DNA from: Methyloversatilis sp.
GTDB taxonomy: Bacteria; Pseudomonadota; Gammaproteobacteria; Burkholderiales; Rhodocyclaceae
Direction: 5' to 3'
NCBI RefSeq assembly: GCF_030696805.1
Contig: NZ_JAUYRO010000117.1
Span: 24,644-88,643 of the forward strand
Length of the DNA: 64,000 nucleotides
Shown here: in pieces, positions 8,416 through 17,225 of the stretch
Position numbering within the stretch: the stretch's first letter is position 1
Layout: each line of letters begins with the position of its first letter
Notes under the pieces: generated by a model
The model's database searches: none
The model's input: only the letters and a program-made list of their open reading frames with translations
What the model was told of the DNA's origin: nothing
Made by a program: the position numbers and the translations under genes

Positions 8416-9683
8416 GTGATGGCCTCTTCCGGATGAGGATGCCGGACCGGGAAGGCTGCCACCTTCTCGGCCAGCCAGGCCGCGTCGCGCGCCACGCCGG
8501 AAAAGCGGCCCGAGCCCCAGGTGTGCAGCCAGGGCAGACCGAGGAAGTACAGGCCCGGTTGCTGTGTCACGCCGCGCACGTGCACCGGGTCGCCGCGGCC
8601 ATTGAATACCGGTGCGTCCACCCAGCGGAAGTCGGGGCTGAAGCCGATGCACCAGATGACGCTGGTGATGCGGCTGGCCGCGAGATCGAGCGTGCCGCGT
8701 TCGGCCGCCGGCTGCCACACCGGCTCGTACACCGACGGCGGCGGCGCGTCGATGCCGGCACCGGCGATGTATATGTCGATTGCAGCATTGATGCCGTTGT
8801 AGACGCGGTCCGCATTGTCGAGCGCGGCGCGCAGGCCGGGTTCGAAGTTGAGCGTCGTGCCGTTGAGGTCCTGCAGCAGGCCGTACAGTTCCATGCCGTC
8901 GAGCGCGAAGCGACGCAGATCGATATCGCGCCCGCCGTCGCGGCCGGTCACGTAGTGGTTGGTGTTGTCGCGCACGCCTTCGCGCAGCGGATGTTCGGTC
9001 ACCGGCATGTCGTAGTAATTCATGTCAGCCAGCCAGTCGACCACGTCGCGCCCGCGGTAGAAGCGCGCGCAGCGCGGCGCATCGCCCACCGCCAGATGCA
9101 CCTTGCGCCCCGCCAGATGCAGGTCTTCGGCAATCTGCGCGCCGGACTGCCCCGACCCGACGACCAGCACTTCGCCCGCGGGCAGCGCGGCCGCGCTGCG
9201 GTACTGCCCGGAATGCAGCTGCACGATGCCGGTCGGCAGGCGCTCGGCCAGCCGCGGCACGATGGGCTGGTGATAGCCGCCGCTGGCCACGACCACCTGG
9301 TCGGCCGTCCACTCGCCGTCCGACGTGATCACGTCGAAACCGTACTGCGCGAGCGGGCTGACGCGGCGCACCGCCACGCCTTCGCGGATCGGCGGCGCGA
9401 CCTTGCGCCGGAAGGCGGCCAGGTACGCGTTGATTTCGTCCTTCCTCATGAAGCCGTGCGGCTCCGCGCCGTCGTACGGATGACCGGGCAGCGCGCACTG
9501 CCAGTTCGGCGTCACGAGGCAGAAGTTGTCCCAGCGCTGGGTGCGCCACACATGCATCGCGCTGTGCTTTTCCAGCACCAGATGGTCGATGCCGACCTGC
9601 TGCAGGCAGTGGCTCATCGACAGGCCGGCCTGGCCGCCGCCGACGATGATGACGGGCAGGTGAGAAGGGGAGGAAGGGGACAT
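8409..9683 (-). CDS. nitH: Flavin-dependent oxidoreductase, MSMEG_0569 family (NitH-like)
   Basis: 424 residues, chosen start [17 protein letters not shown]; a GTG 21 nt upstream is possible. The FAD motif GGGQAGLS is near residue 18 and an NADPH motif [15 protein letters not shown] near residue 165, as in class B/FMO-type monooxygenases. The FMO fingerprint FxGxxxHxxxY is not evident, but the Trp-rich region ([17 protein letters not shown]) is characteristic of this subfamily. It follows the MSMEG_0570-like gene closely and overlaps the hotdog gene. The family's reaction is not established. In the Nit1C loci tied to growth on cyanide and nitriles, the equivalent gene is nitH. Confidence 0.85.
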   Translation of the reverse strand: MSPSSPSHLPVIIVGGGQAGLSMSHCLQQVGIDHLVLEKHSAMHVWRTQRWDNFCLVTPNWQCALPGHPYDGAEPHGFMRKDEINAYLAAFRRKVAPPIREGVAVRRVSPLAQYGFDVITSDGEWTADQVVVASGGYHQPIVPRLAERLPTGIVQLHSGQYRSAAALPAGEVLVVGSGQSGAQIAEDLHLAGRKVHLAVGDAPRCARFYRGRDVVDWLADMNYYDMPVTEHPLREGVRDNTNHYVTGRDGGRDIDLRRFALDGMELYGLLQDLNGTTLNFEPGLRAALDNADRVYNGINAAIDIYIAGAGIDAPPPSVYEPVWQPAAERGTLDLAASRITSVIWCIGFSPDFRWVDAPVFNGRGDPVHVRGVTQQPGLYFLGLPWLHTWGSGRFSGVARDAAWLAEKVAAFPVRHPHPEEAITC

Positions 9684-9700
9684 GGCTGTGACTCCGTGTT

Positions 9701-9988
9701 TCACTCGTCGAAGGCGAGCACTTCGATCTGTGCATCGGGCTGGGCGGCCCAGTGCGCAGCGCGTTGTTCGATGTCGGCCAGCTGGTCCAGCGCGGCCGAA
9801 CAGGCGAATCCGTACTTCGCGCGCACCCGCTCGGACGCGATGTGCAGTGCCTCGCGCACCGAAGGCATGAATTCGGCCAGCGGGTAACGGGTGCCCGGGG
9901 CGAAATAATCCTTGATCACCAGCGAGGGCGAATAGCAGCGGCTTTCGGTCTGATCGGGCCAGCGGACCCGGAAGTGCATGGCGGGCAT
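9701..9988 (-). CDS. nitG: MSMEG_0570-family small protein (NitG-like)
   Basis: 95 residues from the ATG at 9988 ([21 protein letters not shown]). The start -RVRWPDG/TE--CYSPS and the segment [14 protein letters not shown] are typical of the conserved small protein of Nit1-type clusters. The function of the family is unknown. No transmembrane helix is present and only two cysteines (CYSP and GFACSA). The gene fits tightly between the glycosyltransferase and the flavoprotein, spacing 13 and 17 nt. Confidence 0.8.
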   Translation of the reverse strand: MPAMHFRVRWPDQTESRCYSPSLVIKDYFAPGTRYPLAEFMPSVREALHIASERVRAKYGFACSAALDQLADIEQRAAHWAAQPDAQIEVLAFDE

Positions 9989-10001
9989 GGCGCAGATCTT
10001 T

Positions 10002-11186
10002 CTATATGGATGAAGGCAGAAGCCGTGACGCGCGGTACACGTCAGCATGACGCCGGGCGCTGGCCGGCCAGCTGAAGCGCCGGCACACCTCGGGCAGTTC
10101 GTAGCGCAGCGCGTCGGCGCGGCGCGGGTCGCAGGCGCGGCGCATGGCGCGGGCGATCGACAGTGCGTCTTGCGGGTCGGCCCAGCTGGCATCGGTATCG
10201 CCCAGATATTCGGTGAAGGGCGCGATCGACGACACGACGACCGGCGTCCCGCTGGCCAGCGCTTCGAGCACCACCAGGCCGAAGCCTTCGCAGGTCGAGG
10301 CCATGACCAGCACGTCGGCGAGGCGGAACAGCGCGGGCATGTCGGCGTCGGCCAGCGTGCCGGCGATGACCACGTCGCGCGCATAGCCAACGGTCAGGCC
10401 GCTGTCGCGCAGGTCGGCCTGGAAGGCACGCGCATAGCCGTCGTGGTCGAGCAGGCTGGCGCCACCGGCGATCACCAGCTGCGCGCCGGGCAGTTCGGCC
10501 TTGAGCAGAGCGAAGGCTTCGAGCACGCGCCGCGTGTTCTTGCGCTCCTCCACGCCGCCGACGGCGAGGAATACCGGGCCGCGCCCGGCGGCTTCAGTGA
10601 TGCCCAGCCGGTGCGCAAGGATGAGGTCGCCGTTGCCGGGCTGTGCCGAGTAGCGTTCGGTGTCGACGCCGTTGCTTACGCGATGCGCGTCGATACCGAA
10701 ATCGTCAGCCAGTCGGTCGCGCCACAGATCGCTGACGCACAGCACGGTGCGCGCGCACTGCACGCCGCGTGCCTGCCAGGCGGCGAGCCGGCTGTCGTCG
10801 AAATCGTCGAGGTGATGCACGGTGCGCACGAAGCCGTCGATCAGACCCTGATCTTCGAGTGCGGCCAGGGCATTGGCGCTGATGCTGTCCTGCGCATGCA
10901 GGATGTCGAACGGTTGGGCCGCCAGACGCGGCGCGAGGTGACCGACATAGGCGCCGATGCGTTCGCTGACCATATCCACCACGCCGCCGGCGGTGCCGGC
11001 CACCGGCACCGCTTCGAAGCGGCAGGTCGGCGAGCGGAACAGGCGCTGCCCGGGGGCGGCCGGCGCGAACATCGTCACGTCGTGCCCGGCGCGTTGCAGC
11101 GCCTGCGCCAGTTCCAGCGTGTGCACGACGCCACCGCGCGGATTGACCGAATGGGTCAGCAGGGCTATGCGCAGCGCGTCAGACAT
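10002..11186 (-). CDS. Glycosyltransferase, MSMEG_0565 family (GT4-like)
   Basis: 394 residues starting MSDALRIALLTHSVNPRGGVVHT, overlapping the preceding AIR-synthase-like gene by 8 nt. It is a GT-B fold enzyme: N-terminal Rossmann domain with the Gly-rich acceptor loop NPRGGVVHTLELA, and a C-terminal donor domain with the GT4 signature E-x7-E (CEGFGLVVLEALASGTPVV). Known: GT4 enzymes are retaining and use nucleotide sugars. A glycosyltransferase is found with many Nit1-type clusters, which hints that the pathway product or an intermediate is glycosylated. The sugar and acceptor cannot be read from the sequence. Confidence 0.85.
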   Translation of the reverse strand: MSDALRIALLTHSVNPRGGVVHTLELAQALQRAGHDVTMFAPAAPGQRLFRSPTCRFEAVPVAGTAGGVVDMVSERIGAYVGHLAPRLAAQPFDILHAQDSISANALAALEDQGLIDGFVRTVHHLDDFDDSRLAAWQARGVQCARTVLCVSDLWRDRLADDFGIDAHRVSNGVDTERYSAQPGNGDLILAHRLGITEAAGRGPVFLAVGGVEERKNTRRVLEAFALLKAELPGAQLVIAGGASLLDHDGYARAFQADLRDSGLTVGYARDVVIAGTLADADMPALFRLADVLVMASTCEGFGLVVLEALASGTPVVVSSIAPFTEYLGDTDASWADPQDALSIARAMRRACDPRRADALRYELPEVCRRFSWPASARRHADVYRASRLLPSSI

Positions 11187-12192
11187 GCTCGGCCTCCGCA
11201 TTGGACCGGTCGTGCCGCGCCGCGAGAATGAAAGGCTGTTCGGCGACGTTCCAAAGCAGCGCGCGCTCATGCTGCTGCGTCAGCCAAACCTCGGGCGAGA
11301 CGGTCACGCGGCCGATGCGCGCCGCGGCAATGTCCCGTTCGCCGAAGCGAGCGATGACGCTGTCGGCATCGGCCGGACGCACCGCCAGCAGATAACCGAA
11401 GCTGGGGAAAGACAGCAGCCAGCGCAGCAGCGGCACGCCATCGGGACGCGGCACGGCATCCAGATCGATGATCGCGCCGGCTTTCGAACACTCGAGCAGC
11501 ATCAGCGCGGTGCCGATCAGCCCGGCCATGCTGACGTCCTTGCCGGCGTCGCACAGGCCTGCCTCTGCCAGCAGCGGCAGCAATTCGATGTCGCCGCGCA
11601 GGCGCTCGGCCGGTGCGCCGGTCGAGGCATTCCAGTACGGGTAAGGTTCTTCGTACGCGCCGCGCAGGTCGACCGCCAGGATCAGTTGGTCGCCCGGCTG
11701 CGCATCAAAACTGGTGATGAGTTTCTTCGCGCGGCCGAGGATGGCGACCGCCAGCTGGCCGTGCGCGGCGCGGTGATTGCTGTGGCCGCCGACGATGGGC
11801 ACGCCGTAGCGCGCCGATGCCGCGGCCATGCCGTCGAGCACCGGTGACGAGGTGCGCGCGCCGTCGCTCCACAGCGCGTCCACCACCGCGATCGGTCGCC
11901 CGCCCATGGCGCAGATGTCGCTCACATTCACCATGACGCCGCAGTAGCCGGCGAACCAGGGCATGCGCGCGACGAACGCCTCGACCAGCCCTTCGATGGC
12001 GAACAGCAGCCAGCCCTCGCCCGATGGGTCGGCGATGGCCGCACAGTCGTCGCCGACGGCCACGGCCTGCGCCATGTCCTGCATGCCGCCAGGCAGCGCG
12101 CGGCCGAGTGCCTGCATCACGTCGCCGATGTCGCGCTTGTGCGCGAAGCCGGGGCTGCCGCGCAGCGCGTCGACGAGGGCGTGCAGATTCAC
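11179..12192 (-). CDS. nitF: AIR-synthase-related protein (NitF, sll0787 family)
   Basis: 337 residues with a GTG start at 12192 that overlaps the stop of the GNAT gene (GTGA). It has the PurM/SelD/ThiL-type ATP-binding layout: GDDCAAIAD near residue 48, a dimer segment VMVNVSDICAMGGRPIAVVDAL and GGHSNHRA. C-terminal AIRS_C-like half ends with a beta hairpin. Known for the superfamily: ATP-dependent activation of an amide or carboxylate oxygen for ring closure or phosphoryl transfer. In Nit1C loci this gene is nitF. Its own substrate has not been defined as far as I know. Confidence 0.88.
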   Translation of the reverse strand: MNLHALVDALRGSPGFAHKRDIGDVMQALGRALPGGMQDMAQAVAVGDDCAAIADPSGEGWLLFAIEGLVEAFVARMPWFAGYCGVMVNVSDICAMGGRPIAVVDALWSDGARTSSPVLDGMAAASARYGVPIVGGHSNHRAAHGQLAVAILGRAKKLITSFDAQPGDQLILAVDLRGAYEEPYPYWNASTGAPAERLRGDIELLPLLAEAGLCDAGKDVSMAGLIGTALMLLECSKAGAIIDLDAVPRPDGVPLLRWLLSFPSFGYLLAVRPADADSVIARFGERDIAAARIGRVTVSPEVWLTQQHERALLWNVAEQPFILAARHDRSNAEAEHV

Positions 12193-12776
12193 GCGGCGAC
12201 TCCGCTGCGCGCAGTCGAGCGCGTGACAAAGCCGCTGAACACGTCGAAACACGGCGGGTAGTGATCGAGTGCGGCCTGCATCAGCCAGTGCGCCCGGCCG
12301 TGCAGGGTTTCCGGCTGCAGCGGCTTCCAGTGCAGGCGGCGGAACAGCGACAGGTTCTGCGCCTGCACGTGGGCGAGGAAGGTGTGGCAGCCGCGCGCAT
12401 GCGCACTGGTCACCGCGAGCCGGATCAGCGTCGCGCCGAGCTTGCCGTGGCTGCGGAAGTCCGGCGCCACCGCGAGGCGCGAGCCCCACCACAGGCCGGG
12501 TTCGCCGGAGCGCCGGTCTTCGTGGATACGCACCGTGCCGACCACCTGATCCGGCATGCCACCGATCTGGGTCACCGCGACGATGAGCTGGGCATAAGCA
12601 TCGATGGCGTCGATGTCGTCGCCGGCGAACACGCCCTGTTCCTCGCAGAACACTTCGCGCCGCAGGCGTTGCGCTTCGCCGCGCTCCCACGCGCTGTCCG
12701 CCCACTTGATGCGGAATTCGCACGGCGCGAAGTTCGCCGGCAGTTCGCAGTACCCGGCCGGGTCAGCGCGCAGCAT
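12189..12776 (-). CDS. nitE: GNAT acetyltransferase, MSMEG_0567 N-terminal-domain family (NitE)
   Basis: 195 residues. The start at 12776 overlaps the radical SAM gene by 14 nt. It has the GNAT core: REVFCEEQGVF in the N-terminal strand region, a beta4 strand (WGSRLAVAPDFRS) and the acyl-CoA pyrophosphate loop R-S-H-G-K-L-G. In several relatives this domain is fused to the AIR-synthase-like domain; here the two are separate but overlapping genes, which supports a shared step. Known role in Nit1C: nitE, an N-acyltransferase of undefined substrate. Confidence 0.85.
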   Translation of the reverse strand: MLRADPAGYCELPANFAPCEFRIKWADSAWERGEAQRLRREVFCEEQGVFAGDDIDAIDAYAQLIVAVTQIGGMPDQVVGTVRIHEDRRSGEPGLWWGSRLAVAPDFRSHGKLGATLIRLAVTSAHARGCHTFLAHVQAQNLSLFRRLHWKPLQPETLHGRAHWLMQAALDHYPPCFDVFSGFVTRSTARSGVAA

Positions 12777-13932
12777 GTCGAGCGTCCTGTTTCTCGTACG
12801 AGGACAGCGACGAACAGGCGCCGCATTTGCCGCAGCCCGCCTTGATGTCGGTCGAGCGCAGACCGGCGGCCGACAGCATGGCGCCGAGCGGTTCGAGGAT
12901 GGACCGCATGAATTCGGGGCTGGGCGCCGGATGATCTTCGAGCGGCGTGCCGCTGATCGGCACGAAGGGCACGACGAAGGGATACACGCCCAGGCCGATG
13001 AGCTTCGCGCTGATGTCGAGGATGGCGTCCGTCGTGTCGCCCAGCCCGGCCAGGATGTAGGTGCTCACCTGGCCGCGGCCGAATACGGCGACCGCTGCTT
13101 CGAACGCCTCCATGTAGCGCTCGATCGAGACCGTCGCCTTGCCCGGCATGATCTGTTCGCGCAGCGCCGGCGTGACCACTTCGAGGTGCATGCCCAGACT
13201 GTCGATGCCGGCCGCCTTCATGCGCGCGAACCAGCGGTCACCGTCGTCACCCCCGGGCGGCTCGCACTGTGCCTGGATCGGCAGATCGACCGCGGCGCGC
13301 ACGGCGAAGGCGGAATCGCACAGCACCTGTGCGCCGCGATCCGGCGTGGCCGGCGTGCCGGTGGTCATGACCATGTGCTTCACGCCGTCGAGCAGCACGG
13401 CGGCGCGGGCGACTTCCGCCAGCTGTTCCGGCGTCTTGTGCGCGATGGTGCGCCCGGCGGCGAGTGACTGGCCGATCGAGCAGAACTTGCACGACTTGCG
13501 GCGGCTTTCATACCGGATGCAGGTCTGCAATACCGTGGTCGCCAGCACGTCGACGCCGTGCAGCGTTGCGATGTGCGAGTAGGGCACGCCGTCCAGTGTC
13601 TGCATGGCGTAGAAACGCGGCTGCTTCGGAAAGCTGATCTGCGCGATCGGAATGCTGCCGCGCTTCAGCTGCACGCGACCATCGGCGTCCGGCGCCTCCG
13701 CGATGAAAGGCGAGTTGAAGGCGCTGCCGGTATGCACCGGTACCATGATGGTCGTGCCGGCAACCGTCACCGCCTTGTGGTCGGAAGGCCCGGCGCCGCC
13801 GCGCCGGCTCGGTGCGCCGGCGCCCGGATCAGCCAGCCGCAAGCCGAACGACTGCAGTTCCGTCATCAGCGCCGTCGTCTGCTGACGGTCGGTCGATTCG
13901 CGGTTCGCTTCGAAGATCGGTGAGGTGCTCAT
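12763..13932 (-). CDS. nitD: Radical SAM protein, MSMEG_0568/sll0786 family (NitD)
   Basis: 389 residues from the ATG at 13932, which has GGAG 8 nt upstream; a second ATG at 13866 is possible. The cluster-binding motif is not the plain CxxxCxxC but C138-x9-C148-x2-C151 (CIRYES... CKFC), typical of this family. A second cysteine group lies near the C-terminus (CGKCGACSS) and may hold another iron-sulfur cluster. The body is a TIM-barrel with the GGE-like region MTTGTPATP. It sits between nitrilase and acetyltransferase genes. Known: required with the nitrilase in Nit1C loci; chemistry unknown. Confidence 0.88.
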   Translation of the reverse strand: MSTSPIFEANRESTDRQQTTALMTELQSFGLRLADPGAGAPSRRGGAGPSDHKAVTVAGTTIMVPVHTGSAFNSPFIAEAPDADGRVQLKRGSIPIAQISFPKQPRFYAMQTLDGVPYSHIATLHGVDVLATTVLQTCIRYESRRKSCKFCSIGQSLAAGRTIAHKTPEQLAEVARAAVLLDGVKHMVMTTGTPATPDRGAQVLCDSAFAVRAAVDLPIQAQCEPPGGDDGDRWFARMKAAGIDSLGMHLEVVTPALREQIMPGKATVSIERYMEAFEAAVAVFGRGQVSTYILAGLGDTTDAILDISAKLIGLGVYPFVVPFVPISGTPLEDHPAPSPEFMRSILEPLGAMLSAAGLRSTDIKAGCGKCGACSSLSSYEKQDARHAAR

Positions 13933-14893
13933 CGACGGTGCTCCGGACAGGTTCTGAAAGGGATGCCATCGACACGACCGGGCTGGCCGGGCGGTCGTTG
14001 ATGGCGAGGCTGAGCAGTTCGGGCCGCGCGTAGTGGCCGACCGAATCCATCATGCGTTTGCGCTTGGTGATCAGCGCCATGTCCAGATCGGCGATCACCA
14101 TGCCTTCGCCTTCGGTCAGTGGCGGCGCCAGATGCACGCCTTCGGGCGACACGATGGCGGTGCAGCAACCGCCGCGCAGCGCCTTCTGCAGGCTGGCGTC
14201 GGGCGTGATGGACTGGATCTGCGCGTCGCTCAGCCAGCCGGTGGAATTGATGACGAAACAGCCGGATTCGAGCGCGTGGTGGCGGATGGTCACTTCCATC
14301 TGGTCGGCGAAAATCTGGCCGACCATCGAGCCGGGAAACTGCGCGCAGTGGATTTCTTCGTGCTGGGTCATCAGCGCGTAGCGCGCCAGCGGGTTGTAGT
14401 GCTCCCAGCAGGCCAGCGCGCCGACGCGACCGACGGCGGTGTCGACCACCTTCAGGCCGCTGGCGTCGCCCTGCCCCCACACCATGCGTTCGTGATAGGT
14501 CGGCGTGATCTTGCGGCGCTTCAGCGCCAGCGTGCCGTCGGCGTCGAACACCATCTGCGTGTTGTACAGGCTGCCGTGGTCGCGCTCGTTCACGCCGAGC
14601 ACCACCACGACGCCGCGCGAGCGCGCCCGTTCTGCGACCGCCTGCGTCACCGGCCCGGGCACCGCCACCGCCCGTTCGTACAGCTTCAGGTGCGCCGCGC
14701 CCATCAGCACCGGCGGTTGCACGAAGGAAAAGTAGGGGTAGTAGGGCAGGAAGGTTTCCGGGAACACCGCAATCCGCGCGCCGCGGTCCGCCGCCTCGTC
14801 GATCGCCGCCAGCACGCGCGCCAGCGTGCCGTCGGCCGATTCGAGGTCGGGCGCGATCTGGATCGCCGCGGCACGGATTACTCGTGCATTCAT
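13829..14893 (-). CDS. nitC: Nitrilase of the Nit1 type (NitC, sll0784 family)
   Basis: 354 residues from the ATG at 14893. The carbon-nitrogen hydrolase triad is complete: Glu46 (FPETF), Lys128 (LKRRKITPT) and Cys162 ([11 protein letters not shown]), with the extra Glu135 (YHER). The motif context is that of true nitrilases (EC 3.5.5), not amidases. Its last 34 codons overlap the start of the radical SAM gene, an unusually long overlap. Known: nitrilases of this clade are always found with the radical SAM, GNAT and AIR-synthase-like partners and are tied to cyanide or nitrile nitrogen assimilation in Pseudomonas. The natural nitrile here is unknown. Confidence 0.93.
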   Translation of the reverse strand: MNARVIRAAAIQIAPDLESADGTLARVLAAIDEAADRGARIAVFPETFLPYYPYFSFVQPPVLMGAAHLKLYERAVAVPGPVTQAVAERARSRGVVVVLGVNERDHGSLYNTQMVFDADGTLALKRRKITPTYHERMVWGQGDASGLKVVDTAVGRVGALACWEHYNPLARYALMTQHEEIHCAQFPGSMVGQIFADQMEVTIRHHALESGCFVINSTGWLSDAQIQSITPDASLQKALRGGCCTAIVSPEGVHLAPPLTEGEGMVIADLDMALITKRKRMMDSVGHYARPELLSLAINDRPASPVVSMASLSEPVRSTVDEHLTDLRSEPRIDRPSADDGADDGTAVVRLAAG

Positions 14894-14960
14894 GCGCTTC
14901 TCCGTAATGCAGGCAGCCGGGGCGCCCGCGCGTCCGCCGGGCCGCCCCAAGGGTGAGACC

Positions 14961-15117
14961 GGGACTTCGCAGCGCGTTGCGCTGCGCCGGTCGAACGGGA
15001 TGCCTGTGCAAAGGCATCCCCGGACCGTGTGCAGCCCCCTCGGCGGGGGCGAGGCAGGGATTTCGCGGCGCATGCGACGCGCCTGCCGAGCGGGGCGGCT
15101 GTGCAAAGCCGACCCCG
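14961..15117. repeat. Two tandem hairpin modules between nitB and nitC
   Basis: Two related modules start at 14961 (GGGACTTCGC) and 15057 (GGGATTTCGC). Each has a first hairpin (14968-14986, 15064-15081) and a second hairpin with the invariant loop TGTGCAAA: stems GGGATGCC/GGCATCCC at 14997-15020 and GGGGCGGC/GCCGACCCC at 15092-15116. A third stem, GCCCCC/GGGGGC, lies between them at 15034-15050. Stem bases differ but pairing is kept while the loop is constant, so structure rather than sequence seems to be conserved. No ORF of merit runs through it. Confidence 0.7.
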
Positions 15118-15149
15118 CGCGAACGAAGTGAGCGTGGGGGCCAACACTT

Positions 15150-15632
15150 TCAGAGGGTCCAGGTGTCGAGGATGAAGGCGTTGTCCTTGCGGTGCAGCAG
15201 GATGATGTCGAGCACGTCGAGCGGGTTGATCGGCGTGATGCCCTCGATCAGCGACCCTTCTCCGTGGCCGTACAGCGCCTGCAGTGCAAATCGGCACGCA
15301 TAGACCTTGCCGCCTTCGGCGATGAACTTGGTGATCTGGTTGTTGAAGTTCTGGTGGCCGGGGAAGGCTTCGTCGCCCAGCGTCGGGAAGCCGCGCTTGA
15401 CGCCGAGTGTGACGCCCGGGCCGTACAGCAGGATGGAGGTGTCGAAGCCCTTGCGCTTCAGGCGGGTCGCCTGCAGCAGATTGACGAAGCCGATCGAGCC
15501 TTCGAAGGCGACCGTGTGGAAGGTGACCAGCGCCTTCTCGCCCGGCTCGGCTTTCACGTCCTCGAACACTTTCTCTTCGTAATCGACGAGGAATTCACCT
15601 TTCTGGTTGGCGGGCTTGGTAACTTTCGGCAT
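15150..15632 (-). CDS. nitB: MSMEG_0572/sll0783-family protein (NitB), first gene of the Nit1C-type run
   Basis: 160 residues from the ATG at 15632, preceded by AGGAGAG. The sequence is a DsrE-like alpha/beta fold by pattern ([30 protein letters not shown] is the core strand-helix-strand; cited only in part: [15 protein letters not shown]). One Cys is present in VYACRFAL. The family is the hallmark of Nit1-type clusters and is listed in cyanobacteria as sll0783, a nitrogen-starvation-induced gene needed for PHB build-up. Biochemical role unknown. It is followed by about 250 nt of hairpin modules before the nitrilase, so the operon may be processed or attenuated there. Confidence 0.88.
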   Translation of the reverse strand: MPKVTKPANQKGEFLVDYEEKVFEDVKAEPGEKALVTFHTVAFEGSIGFVNLLQATRLKRKGFDTSILLYGPGVTLGVKRGFPTLGDEAFPGHQNFNNQITKFIAEGGKVYACRFALQALYGHGEGSLIEGITPINPLDVLDIILLHRKDNAFILDTWTL

Positions 15633-15693
15633 GAGAACTCTCCTGTGGGGTGGTCGTCCGGGTCAGTGCGCTCTGGCGGCGCTCCCTGTCCTT

Positions 15694-15709
15694 TGCACGC
15701 TGCGTGCCA
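15694..15709 (-). promoter_or_regulatory. Sigma-54-like promoter of the nit cluster
   Basis: On the minus strand it reads TGGCACG-CAGC-GTGCA. The -24 element is perfect; the -12 element is GTGC in place of TTGC, keeping the key GC at correct spacing. It is also part of a 13-bp palindrome (GCACGC-A-GCGTGC), so a regulator site is an alternative reading. It lies about 60 nt before the nitB ATG. Nit1C loci in Pseudomonas are controlled by the sigma-54-dependent activator NitA. Confidence 0.5.
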
Positions 15710-15725
15710 TGCCGGCGTCACTGCC

Positions 15726-15758
15726 TGCGATCAACATGCGATCAACATGCGATCAATG
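15726..15758. repeat. Three tandem 11-bp direct repeats upstream of nitB
   Basis: TGCGATCAACA, TGCGATCAACA, TGCGATCAATG: the first two identical, the third differing at the last two bases. The 11-bp period puts each copy on the same DNA face. They lie 17-49 bp upstream of the -24 element. Direct repeats are the usual operators of MocR regulators, and a MocR gene ends this cluster. Confidence 0.7.
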
Positions 15759-15944
15759 AACACACGCGCCCGCCGTGGCCGTTGACAGATATTCACGATC
15801 GCTGAAATGTCCTTTCCGGATTGGGGTTTAGGGGTGGCTTCACGCACCGCGATGGAGCATCCGCCATGCAATCAATGCACCCGATCATTCATCCGGATCG
15901 CACCGGATGAGCGTCGGTGCCGCCTACCCGCGTATCGTTGAGGC

Positions 15945-17195
15945 ATGTCCGAATCCGTTGATCCCAGATTGATCGGCCTGGCTGCCGCGCTCGGCATCGG
16001 CCTGCTGATCGGCATGGAGCGCGAGCGGCGCAAGGGCGAAGGTCCGGCGCGCGCGGCAGCCGGTCTGCGCACCTTCACGCTGGCTGCATTGCTTGGCGCG
16101 CTCGCCATGCTGCTCGGCGGCGGCCTGACACTGGCGGTGCTGGCGGCAGCCGTGGGGCTGCTGACGGTGGTGTCGTACCGCAAGTCATCCGTCACCGACC
16201 CTGGCCTGACGACGGAAATCGCGCTGCTGCTGACCTTCATGCTCGGTGCGCTGGCACAGATCGATGCGCCGCTGGCGACCGGCATCGGCGTGCTGGTGGC
16301 CATCATGCTGGCCGCACGCAGCCATCTGCACCGTTTCGTCGTGCGGGTCATGTCGGAGCAGGAACTGCACGACGCCCTTCTGCTGGCGGCTGCGGCGCTG
16401 GTCATCCTGCCGCTGACGCCCGATCGCACGGTCGATCCGTTCGACGCGATCAATCCGCGGACCTTGTGGACGCTGGCCGTGCTGATGATGGCGATCAACG
16501 CGTGCGGCCACATCGCACTGCGCGCCGCGGGGCCGGCGCTCGGCCTGTCGTTCGCCGGCTTCGCCTCGGGCTTCGTGTCGAGCACCGCCACCATCGCGGC
16601 GATGGGCGCACAGGCAGTACGCACGCCTGCGTTGCGTGCCGGCGCGGTGTCGGGGGCCGTGCTGTCGTCGCTGGCGACCGTGCTGCAACTGGTGCTGCTG
16701 CTTGCCGTGACCAGTATCGCCGTGCTGCGCGAAATGGCGCTGCCACTGCTGGCGGCCGGCGTCGCTGCACTGGCGTACGGTCTGCTGGTCGCGTGGCGCA
16801 GCGTGCATGCGATGGAGGGCGAGACCGTGCCGCCCGGCCGCGCCTTCAATCCGCGCATCGCCGTGCTGTTCGCCGTCACGATGGGCGGCATGCTGCTGTT
16901 GACTTCACTGCTGCGTGAATACTTCGGCAATGCCGGGCTGAATCTGGCCGTGGGTCTGGCCGGTTTCGCCGACGCACATTCGTCTGCGGCAGCGGTCGCC
17001 GCCCTCCATGCCTCGGGCAAGATCGAGGCGACTCAGGCGGTGCTCCCCATCCTGATCGGCTTCACCACCAATGCGATCAGCAAGACCGTCGTCGCCGCCA
17101 CAGCCGGCGACCGGGCGTTCGCCGTTCAGGTTGTGCCCGGTGTGCTGCTGTCGGTGGGCGCGGCGTGGGCAGTCTGGCTGCTGCACGGCGGCTGA
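15945..17195 (+). CDS. MgtC/SapB-DUF4010 multi-pass membrane protein
   Basis: 416 residues with about 12 hydrophobic segments. The N-terminal third is MgtC/SapB-like (LAAALGIGLLIGMERERRKGEG, abbreviated core GLLIGMERERR, then GLRTFTLAALLGA). The rest matches DUF4010 (FASGFVSSTATIAAMG and GFADAHSSAAAVAALHASG). No catalytic motif. Known: proteins of this composite family occur widely in proteobacteria with unknown transport or stress roles; MgtC itself affects Mg and phosphate homeostasis. It is divergent from nitB and separated from the TetR gene by a 70-90 nt promoter region. Confidence 0.85.
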   Translation: MSESVDPRLIGLAAALGIGLLIGMERERRKGEGPARAAAGLRTFTLAALLGALAMLLGGGLTLAVLAAAVGLLTVVSYRKSSVTDPGLTTEIALLLTFMLGALAQIDAPLATGIGVLVAIMLAARSHLHRFVVRVMSEQELHDALLLAAAALVILPLTPDRTVDPFDAINPRTLWTLAVLMMAINACGHIALRAAGPALGLSFAGFASGFVSSTATIAAMGAQAVRTPALRAGAVSGAVLSSLATVLQLVLLLAVTSIAVLREMALPLLAAGVAALAYGLLVAWRSVHAMEGETVPPGRAFNPRIAVLFAVTMGGMLLLTSLLREYFGNAGLNLAVGLAGFADAHSSAAAVAALHASGKIEATQAVLPILIGFTTNAISKTVVAATAGDRAFAVQVVPGVLLSVGAAWAVWLLHGG

Positions 17196-17225
17196 AGCCC
17201 GCGCGCGCAATGGTCGTCAACACGC

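Larger units (their letters stand above)
15633..15944. promoter_or_regulatory. Divergent intergenic region between nitB and the DUF4010 gene
   Basis: 312 nt without a gene. It holds the nitB Shine-Dalgarno, a sigma-54-like element (15694-15709) and three 11-bp direct repeats (15726-15758), all oriented toward nitB. The part nearest the plus-strand gene (15780-15940) shows no clear -35/-10 pair to my eye. Confidence 0.6.

Noticed and set aside
7911..9887. 658-codon plus-strand frame across the hotdog and flavoprotein genes
   Set aside because: Low-complexity Arg/Ala/Pro composition and no motif; the minus strand carries two overlapping genes with family signatures.
15060..15130. CRISPR-like array in the nit operon
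   Set aside because: Only two diverged modules with no spacers of regular length and no cas genes in the window.
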